Shown here one piece after another: positions 41,685-51,401 of a stretch of DNA of 64,000 bases. The DNA is taken from positions 1 to 64,000 of the forward strand of contig LGRX02034663.1 of assembly GCA_001247695.2 (NCBI GenBank). The letters run 5' to 3'. Source of the stretch: Cymbomonas tetramitiformis (lineage: Eukaryota > Chlorophyta > Pyramimonadophyceae > Pyramimonadales > Pyramimonadaceae). The position numbers and the translations under genes are program-made. The notes under the pieces were generated by a model that did no database searches, was not told the origin of the DNA, and saw only the letters and a list, made by a program, of their open reading frames with translations. How positions within the stretch are numbered: the first letter of the stretch is position 1; each line of letters opens with the position of its first letter.

Positions 41685-41826
41685 ATCTAGCGCTAGATGG
41701 TCTAGACGGTTGTTTCCAACCTATACAACCGTGACACCAAGGGTTCAACTCCCGGTGTCCGCTATGATATTGAGGACGCCCTAGACCCCATAGCTCTAGT
41801 GGTTAGCAATATTACTCCTTCCATCA
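41685..41826 (+). repeat. Third copy of the palindrome arm
   Basis: A direct copy of the right arm including the central TCTAGCGCTAGA, with a few changes (GGTTCAACTCC; a short deletion at CCCTAGACCCC). A duplicated GGAGATTACTCCGAGGGAAG lies just upstream at about 41624-41680. Confidence 0.8.
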
Positions 41827-41829
41827 TCG

Positions 41830-42205
41830 TGCCTTGACGAGATTTAGAATATCATTATGATAGGGCTGTTATGCGGAAAAAAGGTTATCGAGGAATAGAA
41901 AACTCCAAAATGGGGAATAGAAATTTCGATCTGTTTTTGGGGAATAGATTATATGTCACATGCCATCGAGCCATGCCATCTATCGTTTCGGTTTGTACTA
42001 CAGTATGAACTATCACTCGGTACCCCGGAGGTTCCCCGGAGGAGGCGCAAGCGGTTCAGCGTGTGCAATATTTTGCGTCTGGCACACCCCCTTCTTCAAA
42101 ACAATTTTTTGCATGTAGCATGAAGCATAATTTTTTCCACCATTCGATTCTAAAGCGTTTGTATTCATTAGGTGAATACCTTTCGTTTGAGCTATCGATT
42201 GGCCC
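41830..42205. other. Intergenic, nothing recognised
   Basis: Contains GGGGAATAGA words repeated around 41890-41950. No gene. Confidence 0.35.
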
Positions 42206-42209
42206 CATC

Positions 42210-43012
42210 CGCAACCGCATCAGCTTAGCCTTCGCGACTGCAAGCTAAGTTGGTGCGGTGTGAGATGGTTTCAACCACTTGCGGCTTTGCATAATAGGGG
42301 TTTTCGTGAGAATCTTCTCACGAAACTTGGCAGTGATATTGTTCATATCAATATCAGTGCACCCTCAAGAGCATATGACAAGCCGTTGAGTATATTAAAG
42401 ACGGCCGCGTGCTGGCATGATGCCTTTTGGGTTTGTAACCCAAACCCAAACATGCCAAACAGCGAAGGGCTTCCCGTGAGTTCCAGCGCACGTAACTTTG
42501 CAAAATATATTGATAAGATGCATATATTTCACTTTCCTGAAGTGCAAGTTTTGCGATAGCTTGTGCGCGAAGTTAACATATTATTTCTTTGACCCAGATT
42601 TATGAGTTTGTATATCACGCTAAAATCTGTGTCAAAGAAATAGTAATACCATTTTGCGCACTGACTTTCTTAGACCTTGTGCTTCGAATATATCAAAGAT
42701 AAATATCTTGGTAATATTTCTACGCAGTTACGTGCGCTAGAACGCACGGGAAGCCCTTTGCTGTTTGGCATGTTTGGGTTTGGGTTTGCATGTACCCAAA
42801 CCCATGATGTGTAGCACGCGTTTTGCGCATAGCTTACATCAGAGGTTGTGCGTTTGAGGGTGCACCAATATTGCTGTTAGCAATATTGGTGCCAAGTATC
42901 GTGCGCTAGAACGCACGAGAACCCCTCCGCTGTTTGAGTTTTGATGCGATGTGCATGAAAGTTATAAGGGCCTCTCAGCTTAGCTCGCAGTCGCGACTGC
43001 AAACTGAGCTGA
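42210..43012. repeat. Fold-back repeat made of nested hairpins
   Basis: Both halves pair over several hundred bases around ~42620, and small hairpins are embedded at matching places in each arm. From the centre: TTTCTTTGACCCAGATTT / AAATCTGTGTCAAAGAAA; then ACATGCCAAACAGCGAAGGG / CCCTTTGCTGTTTGGCATGT with a GGGTTT...AAACCC hairpin; then a CAATATC/GATATTG-type hairpin opposite an AGCAATATTGG hairpin; then TCGTGAGAA..TTCTCACGA opposite TCGTGCG..CGCACGA; and CAGCTTAG-bearing ends with GCAGTCGCGACTGC. No ORF. Confidence 0.75.
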
Positions 43013-43082
43013 TGCGGCCACGGATCGGCTCAGTCAGTCAGAGCTCAAAAAACTCCTACCTAAGAGTCTAAATGATATATCC

Positions 43083-44585
43083 ATGTGCATTACGAACGTT
43101 GGAAAATGTTTTCCCAATCTAATTTACTCGCAAACAGTGTGGGGTATGCTTCCTGGCAAGTGCTTCGGCGGAGGCCCTCTCAGCCGCAGCACCTGTTCAG
43201 GGAGTGTGGTACGGATTGGCATTGTGTCAACCGGGGGAGATGGGAGGTGGGAAAGCAGTACTGCAGTCAGTCAGTACAGTCAATCAGTCCAGTCAGTCCA
43301 GCCAGTTTGGTCTGGGGATGGTGGTTTATCCGATGGTGGCTTACCTGATGGTGGCACTGGTGTCACTCCTGATTGGTCTGCCACCCGGCAGTGTTCCTCT
43401 GGTGATGGTTCTGGGTATTCCTCTGGTTCCGACTGGTATTGGCAGTATGACTCTGGTCAGCACCGCCACTATGGTTCTCCTCGTGGCTCCGACGGTTCCC
43501 CACCAGACAGCTCAGCCCAGATTTGTCTCCTTCAGGCGCTTGAGAAGCGGCGCCAGAGGTACAGAGCAGTAGCAGCTCTGCTCCTGACAGCCTTCCTTGG
43601 CATAGTCCTGACATGTCTCTACCAGAGTGTCTATGAGGAGTTCCTTGTCGAGGCTCACTTTGAGGCTAGTCACCATCTGGCACCGTTCTCCGCTGTCTGC
43701 AGCCCTGTGGCTCAGACTCCGCTCTACAGCGCTATGCACTATGTAGGCGACACAGCTCTGGAGATGTGTACCTGGTTCGGACTATTCTGTGCACCCCCTT
43801 CAGTCATCTTCTCCCAGGACCCCATGATACATCTGTACTCTATCACCAGTTCTGACCCTGATGGCATTGTCTGTGACTCCGGTGCAACCGGCAATATCAC
43901 CGGGTCCAGACACAGGATCACTGACCTTGATACCAGCAGGACCATATCCTTCAGCACAGTCATGGCTGGACCCGCTTCACGGACTGATGGCACTGGCACA
44001 CTGAGACTGATCGGCAGAGACATACTGACTGGTGACATTGATGAGTATAGCATTCCTGGCTGCCATTTCAAACACGGCGCCAAAACTCTCCTGTCAACCC
44101 GAGTTATGCTCCGGGAGGGTTTCTCATCACCTGACTTCATCAGTATGACATATACCCATCTTGACTCTGGCCGGACATACTCTATCATTGATGATGGCAC
44201 AGACTATCTTTGGGCAGAGCCAGAGTCAGCAGATGTCAGCTTTCAGGCCTTTCAAGGCAATAAGAAGAGGCACAGATCAGGGGACCCATCCGACTGGATG
44301 TGGTCCAACAGTCAGTACAGTACCTGGGCTACTACTCATGGGTCTCCGACGGCTACGGCCAATCTGGGGGAACCAGCCTTTGATGTCTCTATGTTCGGCG
44401 ACTCTCTCCCAGTTGGAGAGAGCAACAATCACCCTGCTCTGCAGCACTATCACAGTCAGAACAGTATATTCTCCGTCCAGTTGACTGGTTATTACTTCTA
44501 TGCTAATCCGCCATTCACTATATCTATTCTGGACCGCCTTTTCACTAAAGGCAATGCTGACTTTCCTCTATCTGGACCCTCATAA
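43083..44585 (+). pseudogene. Copia N-terminal region: membrane segment and aspartic protease
   Basis: 500 codons from ATG 43083. Residues ~20-160 are Ser/Gly/Gln-rich low complexity. A hydrophobic segment (AVAALLLTAFLGIVLTCLY) lies near 43569-43625, unusual in copia but parallel to the membrane-like segments of the TR-GAG proteins. IVCDSGATGNITG near 43865-43905 is the DSGA aspartic protease active site, followed by about 100 residues of protease-like sequence ending in SYSIIDDGT-type text. A standard gag with zinc knuckle was not recognised in this frame. Coding shifts to another frame near 44500-44585. Confidence 0.7.
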
Positions 44586-45645
44586 TACTGTATATTTCTG
44601 GATAGTTCCCTATATGCCATCCCACCGGATCTGGCATAAGACCTGTACTATGGAGGTATTACATATCTGGCCTACTGGTACTACGGGGTTATTCAGCTAC
44701 CTTGAGCGACACACCTACACCTCCACACACCCTCTCACCCCAGCTGGTTCTGACGGTGGACCTGGTCGGGTCTTCATCGATGACACACCCTTTCCCATCT
44801 GCATCCTCTACCGAGACCGCCACACCCCGATCAGGGTCAGTCCTCCCGTTGAGCTGCATGATGCTCTCGGGCATGCCTCGATGACCCGTATCCTCCGTCT
44901 CTATGACATGCCAGGAGTAGACTTGGGCAGACCACAGTGTTCCAGAGCAGCTCTATCTTGCCTCACTTACCACCTGCTCTCAGTGGTGTGCAGTCTGTGC
45001 TACGACGGGCCTCAAACAGAAACCAGCCCCGAGCAGGGGCCGCCTCCGTACCAGTCAGCAACAGCCAGCCCGGAAATGGGCCTCAGACATGACAGGCCCC
45101 ATCTCACCCAGTGGCTACAATGGGCACAGATACCGTATCCACTTCATTGACATCTCCACCAGATACCTATTTGTGTTCACCGTTGCCTCTAAGGCAAACT
45201 ACATACTATGTGTGTCTCCTGAGATTCATTGCCTATGCCAGATCCCTCTCTTACGGCATTGATGAGCTATTCCTGTCCACCTCTACAGTCTCAGACACTG
45301 AGATGGTGCTGAGGACTGATTGTGCACCTGAGATGGCAGATGCCAAATGCCGGGCAGCTTACCAGCAGCATGGCATTATCCACCAGACCTCTTCTCCCAC
45401 AGTCCATGATACGGACAATCCTTATGCGGAGAATGTCACTGGCATCCTGTCCCGTATGATCCGGTCCATCCTTACAGCTTCTGGACTCGACCTCAGCTAC
45501 TGGCCGCTTGCGGCTAAGCATGGTGCCTTGTTGTGGCCCATTACACCACACAAGGAAGTGGTGACTACCCCTATCCACACTATGACAGGTCATCACTTTC
45601 AGTACCGTCGTCTCCGTGCATTTGGTGCACACTGCTATGTGGTTA
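44500..45645 (+). pseudogene. Copia integrase, frameshifted
   Basis: The zinc-binding pre-integrase is seen as ELHDALGHAS with a later CSLC (HHCC pattern, about 44849-45003). The catalytic core starts in a different frame (SDMTGPISPSG, about 45080-45115, first Asp) and returns to the frame of 45111-45665 for LRTDCAPEM (second Asp, about 45310) and NPYAENVTG (Glu, about 45420). At least two frameshifts separate these pieces. The third catalytic residue is followed by normal core text until the TIR element at 45646. All three catalytic residues survive at DNA level. Confidence 0.75.
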
Positions 45646-46235
45646 CAGTAATCACCCACCTATAAGAAAACCGTAAATTCCAGGTCAGCCAGCTTTTCTC
45701 ATCAACTTGGGTACCCCCCCCCTGGCCAGCGCCAGCGTCCTATGGAATCTGCTAAGAATAGTGACCGCGATCTTTTAAGCCAGCCAGCATATTCCATAGC
45801 CATCCACGTGCCATCCGTACATAGCCAGCCACATTTCTTAAAATTTTCAAAACCTAGAAAATGGACCCTGAGAGTCGTGCACAGTTGAAAGAATTAAAGC
45901 AGGACTTAGCCTTTCTGGGTGAATGTATAATGTTGTAGTGTCGTATGAACCTAAGCATCATATTGCACTGTGCCTTGATTTTTGCAGAGTTTTATTAAAA
46001 ATCTGATAAAAATAGCATTTGCCTACACCATTTTGGTAAAATTTCCAGCCTAGATTTCTTAATATATATGAAATGTATGAAATGCCCCTTAAGATAGGCA
46101 GCCAGCACCATATTTCTTATTTCAGGGTGATTCCATAACAAAAAAAGTCCAGCCAGCTTTTCTCATCAACTTGTACCCCCCGAAAGGCTGGCTGGTTCCT
46201 TAGCATAGGAGTTCCTTATAACTGAGTGATTACTG
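45646..46235. mobile_element. Non-autonomous TIR element (CAGTAATCAC family), copy 2
   Basis: 590 bp with ~20-bp inverted ends CAGTAATCACCCA... / ...TGAGTGATTACTG. It is flanked by TA at 45644-45645 and 46236-46237. Omitting it with one TA rejoins the copia frame exactly, proving insertion into a pre-existing element. Subterminal CCAGCCAGC and TTTTCTCATCAACTTG blocks occur at both ends as a further, direct repeat. Related to 9569-10572. Confidence 0.85.
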
Positions 46236-46236
46236 T

Positions 46237-48965
46237 ATGGACAGTCAGCAGAGGAACAGCAGACAGCCAGGCATCTCATCAAAGCTTCAGAACAGATCAT
46301 GGGCAGGTCGCATGGTTGGTATCTCTATGGGCTCTAATGCCTACAAAATCCTAGACACCTCCGACGGCACAGTACATCTTGTGGGCAAGCCACGCTGGAT
46401 ACCTACCTATGAGCACCTGGGCAGATCCATGTCAGCATTCCCAGACACTATGGCAGCTGACAGAGAGGCTGATGCTACCTTTATCAGGCCATCTCCCTTC
46501 TCAGAGACACTCGACTGTACCTATGTCCAGATCATTGAGATCAGCTCATACTACTGCACTTCCGACCGACAGTCTTACGGCTGTGTGCTTCTCTCTGTTC
46601 CGTCGAGGGACAATACCTGGACTGACGTGATTCATTATGTCAAGTCCACACCCGACGGTACAAACTACAGACACCTGCTGGTGTATGTCGCACACTATAG
46701 GAAGACCGTCTCGGTCAATGAGCACTATCCGATCTGGACAGCTGTCAGAGCCCGAGAGAGCCGCAGACACCCATCATATGGCCCTATCATCATCTCCACA
46801 GACAGAGGCAGCAGCACACCTTATGGTGTAATATTTGAGCCTACTCCAGAGTCTACCTATGGTTGGCATATGGACCTTCCTGCTACCCTCGTCAGCTTTC
46901 CGTCCACCCATGCCGCCGCCTTCCTTCCCTTCTCCGATGATCCCAGCAGAGATGTCCGCCCCGAGTACATTCCACAGCAGTACACCTCAGCTGACAGCTT
47001 CATCAGATCAGGACCCAGAGAGTTGGTGGTGCACATGTTCAATATTTCTGCACCCCAGCTCAAACCAGTCCATGGTGTCAAGCAGGCACTTTCCACCCCA
47101 GAAGCAGTTCAGTGGCAGGAGGCTATGGATGCTGAAGTGGCTGGTCTGGCCGCCGACAACAAAATGGTCCCGGGACACCTTCCCTCGGGTACCAAAGGCC
47201 TGACCACTCTCTTTGTGTTTTCCAGACCCTTCAAACCAGACCCCTCAGCACCATCTGGCACACGGCAGATCTTCAAAACCAGACTGTGTGCCAATGGTAA
47301 GCAGACATACGGCTACCTTCCGTGGGAGACCACCTGTACCACACCTCAGCTTTATGCCTTCAGACTGGCCTTCATCTTCGGCAGCATCTTCAGTCTGAAG
47401 ATGAGTCACTTCGATGTCTCCCAGGCCTTTATGAATGCTAAGCTGGATGTTCCAGTATGGGTATCATTTCCGGCTGGTTACACCTATCAGGGGTTCGGTG
47501 GTGCTTTACTGCACTATGCACTGTATGGCCTTAAGGTGGCTGGTGCTTCCTGGCAGAGACTGGTTAAGATATTCATGCTCAGCTTTATGTTCGGCGAGGT
47601 GACATTCAGGCAGTCCTCTCATTATGACTGCATATATTTCATCTACACTGATTTGGTTAAGGCCATGTGTGTGGTCTATGTGGATGACTTCATTCTGGTC
47701 GCCAGTACAGAGCTTGAGGATGCCTTCTGGGCAGCATTCAGAGCCAGGTTTCTGGCTAAGCATCTCGGAGAGGTCACCTCGGTTCTCCAAATGCGGGTCA
47801 GGCAGGATCAGCTTGGTATCTACCTTTGTCAGTCCAGACAGATCAAGGACTTGATGGCCAACAACAACATCACAGCTCATTCCTACAGAACTCCTATGGA
47901 CCCGAAGCTCATCATCAAGAAACCAGCAGATCCAGACCTGTCCCTCGTCCCCAGTTACAGATCCATCCTCGGCTCACTGCTATGGCTGGCCCGTGGCTCA
48001 CGACCTGACTGCTTCTATCCCGTAATCTATCTGGCTCAGTTTGTATCATGCCCTTCTGAGGAGTCTATGAAGGCTCTGATCAGAATTGCGCAGTACATGG
48101 ACAGCACGGCTCATTACTCTCTGGCATTCTACTACCCCGAGACTCCGGTCAAGGTCATCACCATGTTCTGTTATTCAGATGCTGACCTGGCTAGGGACTT
48201 AGAGAATGATGCCCGGTCCTATTCTGGCTCCGTGATATTTCTGGCTGGTATGATACTGCAGTGGCATTCAGGGAGGCAGACCATCACTGAGGTCTCCTCC
48301 ACAGGGTCAGAGTATGTTGCAGCCAGTACGGCAGCTCAGAGGTTGGTATCACTGATGTTCATGCTCACTGAGATATTTGGTTCTATTACTCACCGTATTG
48401 ATTCCCAGCAGCCCCTTGATTCCGATCTTGACCATGTTATTCAGTACCTTGACAGAGCAGCCACAGATATTCACTTTGACATGCCTTCCCTTCAGACTAC
48501 CTCAGTGCTCAGGCGTCCGTGCTTGAGAAACAAAACAAGCCAGCAGACGGCCTGACTTCAGTCCGCCCAAACTCTCCTACAATTCCTGATGAACTCAGTA
48601 CAGATGAAATCACTCCCCTCAGATTCCAGAACAACCGGAAAAGAGAATATATCAGTACAGCTTCAGCTCAGCCCCGCCTGGAGTTACCTATTCCCCTGCT
48701 GCTGGATAATGATGCATGCAGATCTATTGTCGAGCATCACCTCCTCTCCGAGAAGGTGAAGCATGTGATTATCAGATTTCATGTCCTCCGAGACTTTGTC
48801 AGATTGAACTGGATTCAGTGTGCCAGAGTCCCATCAGCTCGGAACCTGGCAGACCCCTACACCAAACCAGTTCCTCCAGTCAAGGACATGCAGCCCTACT
48901 TCATTCAGATGTTCCAGCAATATATGGCCATGGGCAAGGCTCAGGCTGCAGTTATTCAGAAATGA
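46237..48965 (+). pseudogene. Copia reverse transcriptase and RNase H
   Basis: Opens with integrase C-terminal text. RT follows with the WQEAMDAEVAGL entry block (about 47110), LKMSHFDVSQAFMNA (first catalytic Asp, about 47395-47440), HYALYGLKVAGASW, and VVYVDDFILVAS (YVDD box, about 47672-47705). RNase H follows: FCYSDADLARD (about 48170), SSTGSEYVA (about 48297). The frame ends at 48555, but a one-base shift carries it into 48519-48965 with LLLDNDACRSI and ARNLADPYTKP, the usual copia RNase H ending. Only this frameshift separates it from a complete RT-RNase H region. Confidence 0.88.
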
Positions 48966-49665
48966 TTTACTGGTATTCAGAAAGCAGCAGCATGATCTGA
49001 CTGTGAGTACCTTGTTTTACTATTTTCCTGTTTTGGGTTGTTTGTGTAGCTGACTGTGCTTTGCAGGTACTGGCCTATATTCAAAGTTACTTATGGCTGG
49101 TTACTTTATGTTAGTTACTGTTTTCCTTAGAAAATGAATCACTGTATTAGATAGAAGATGATGTGGCACTCATTGATAGATTTGTGTATATGGACATTGA
49201 TATTCCGAGCTCGCTCTTTGGTATTAGCTACACTGCGTTAGTCGCAGTATCACTACAGTGTCTGTTCCGACCGTGAGAGCCACCGTTGCTGTCAGTCATG
49301 ATCTCTCTCTTCATTCTCCCTCTGCAGTAAGTCTTTCCAGTGACGGGCGGATCTGGACCTGCTTCGGCACTTCTTTTCCTACCCCTGACGAAGCACCCCG
49401 GATAGCTTGCAGCCACGGTGTGTGGACCTCTAGAGACATGACATATCACTATCCCCCGACAGCAGGGTGGCACCAGGGACAGATTACTGCCCGTGTCAGG
49501 ACGTTGGGTCTACGGACCGGCTTTTCGGGGTTTTCATCCCTGACACGGTGTGACTGCAGTTCCACCATTTCCATCATCTTTCTGGATTTTGGTTCTGGCA
49601 CTGGACTAGTGGCATATATCTTGGTTTGATTGGTTATTGATCTGACCACCTCACTCGAGGTGGTG
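48966..49665 (+). other. Copia 3' internal region without recognised gene
   Basis: Short open frames only. Ends in the hairpin CCACCTC...GAGGTGG at 49646-49663 before the LTR. Confidence 0.5.
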
Positions 49666-49820
49666 TGCTGGAGTTGACATTCAGTCCGAGCTCAGTCATC
49701 AGAGTTGTCATCACCGACCCGTCATGACCGCTGTCATCACCGACTCGACCTAGGTTTCCACGGACAGAATTGTACAATTTCTCAACGGCACAGTCCTCTC
49801 AGAATTTGTCAGCAGAATTG
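49666..49820 (+). repeat. Start of the copia right LTR
   Basis: Begins TGCTGGAGTTGACATTCAG and is rich in GTCATCACCGAC words. The end cannot be placed because the left LTR is missing. Confidence 0.5.
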
Positions 49821-50344
49821 TGTACGTGCAATCCTTTAGTGAGGATATCAGAGGTGGCACCCGCTTCGTCCGCAGATTCTATGCAATCCTGAGACCTCCA
49901 CTAGGTCCTACACCTGAGCCAACGGAACCCGATCCTAAAAACCCCGAGCACTCAGTTTACTTCATTCCCACTCAACACGTGTTCGATCCTATGGGGATAG
50001 TTTACATTAAACAGTGCAGTGTGTGGGAGTGCCGAAAGTGCTTTCCATTGAACAAAAGATATGGCCACCAGTCTAGCATCTGTGACTCTCAGACAAAAGG
50101 TAAGGGCAAAGGAAAAGGCAGAGGCAGAGGCGAGGGTCTTGATCCCTCGGCAGGCATCTCGGGCACAGGATCACGTGGTGCAGCATCTGCTCGGTGGGAA
50201 CAGAATCGAGCAAGAGCTGCGAAAAGAAAGTCTGAGCCAACTTCACAAAGCCCCGCCTACAAACACGCCTCAGGCATTGAGAGAAGGGAAGAGATTGCCA
50301 CTGCTGCCAGGCGTGGGGGTGCTGACATCTCAGATAGATTCTAA
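49820..50344 (+). CDS. Unknown ORF with a zinc-knuckle-like motif and basic tail
   Basis: 174 codons; the reading-frame start near 49820 is not an ATG. It includes WECRKCFPLNKRYGHQSSIC near 50030-50085 (CX2CX8HX5C, like the variant knuckles of the gag family) and a KGKGKGKGRGRG run, followed by an Arg/Ala-rich tail. This fits a gag C-terminal RNA-binding region. It lies downstream of the copia LTR start, so it may belong to the next element to the right or to the LTR itself. Confidence 0.4.
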   Translation: MYVQSFSEDIRGGTRFVRRFYAILRPPLGPTPEPTEPDPKNPEHSVYFIPTQHVFDPMGIVYIKQCSVWECRKCFPLNKRYGHQSSICDSQTKGKGKGKGRGRGEGLDPSAGISGTGSRGAASARWEQNRARAAKRKSEPTSQSPAYKHASGIERREEIATAARRGGADISDRF

Positions 50345-50520
50345 ACATTTCTTCCTGTCAAAGAACTGCAGAAACTTCAGCTTTCACAGCTGAGCAATAC
50401 TCAGGTGCCAATCTTCTTTGTTTCAGCTGACACAAGCGGCGACACTCTCCCAATCGGTCTTGATCCTGGTTTTTTTAGCTCCATCCTTTTTACAGGTGAC
50501 AGATCCTGACACAGCTTGAT

Positions 50521-51400
50521 ATGGTAAAGTTGTACACACTTCCCATTAGAGCTGCCTCAAGCCTCAAATTCCTTCCTGTGTTCTTTCTTACTTGCCTGTA
50601 TACTGTTCACTGTGCCAATTTCAAGAAACCGCTTAGCCCTGTTTGTTCCCCTGAACCTGATTACTGTGTGGTAATTTATTTCAGCAATAGTGGGCAGCTA
50701 GATAACCTCACACAGCAGCCTGTCAACTATACACACATAGCTGTGCACCACACGGAACTATATGTTAACTTAAACTGCTTTCATGGCAACCATATTTCCC
50801 AGTATGATAGTCTGCCAAAACAGACCGTTAGCATTAACTACACTTATGATAACTACAGAAAACAGTTAGATAAATCAACACACAATATAGTCATACTCAT
50901 TTTTTGCCTTAACCGATACAGCGATGCAAGCACTGGAAACCGTTACCATAAAGTCCACACGACTTACCTGATGCCGTTCGTTAACGTAACACAATATATG
51001 TATCAAATATCAATACTGCAACCGGACAACTTAACACGGCTCTTCGTCAACTTAACTCAAACTACACAAAATCATTTGCGGATAACTGATAACAGGGTAG
51101 GCAACATAACACAAGCCACAAATACTCAGACACGGTACACAGATAACCTAAAATAGTATACGGTTAGTGTAATAACTTCAATACGGCACCCAAATAACCT
51201 CAAGAGGGTTTCTAGTAACTTAAACAAACGTATAGGCGACCCGATGAGGTCAGCTACTAACATTAAGCGGTCCATGGTAAACTTATCGCGGCCTCCAAAT
51301 AACTTGAAATTGAATGCATTTTACCTCAAAATACGGGCTGCTAACTTAACACAATATATGTATCTTATAGTAAGCCCAGCACGGTCCGAAATATATTTTA
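50521..51400 (+). repeat. Degenerate short-repeat tract upstream of LINE copy 2
   Basis: Words like ATAACTTAACACGG, GCAACATAACACAAG and AATAACCTCAAG recur every ~18-27 bp. The open frame 50521-51156 starts with a hydrophobic leader and has many N-x-T sites, but these come from the repeated AAC-x-ACA words. Probably a LINE 5' untranslated region. Confidence 0.4.
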
Positions 51401-51401
51401 A

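Larger units (their letters stand above)
43083..49665 (+). mobile_element. Degenerate Ty1/copia element
   Basis: Domain order protease, integrase, RT, RNase H is that of Ty1/copia. Several frameshifts and a 590-bp insertion break it. The right LTR begins at 49666 (TGCTGG after a CCACCTC/GAGGTGG hairpin), matching the LTR start of both TR-GAG elements. No left LTR was found; the first 130 bp resemble 10745-10890. Confidence 0.85.

Noticed and set aside
42260..42559. 99-codon ORF in the fold-back
   Set aside because: The frame spans hairpin stems and has no protein-like conservation.
50521..51156. Secreted glycoprotein ORF with many N-glycosylation sites
   Set aside because: The sites arise from recurring AACxxxACA words in a short-repeat tract; no domain, and the tract continues past the stop.
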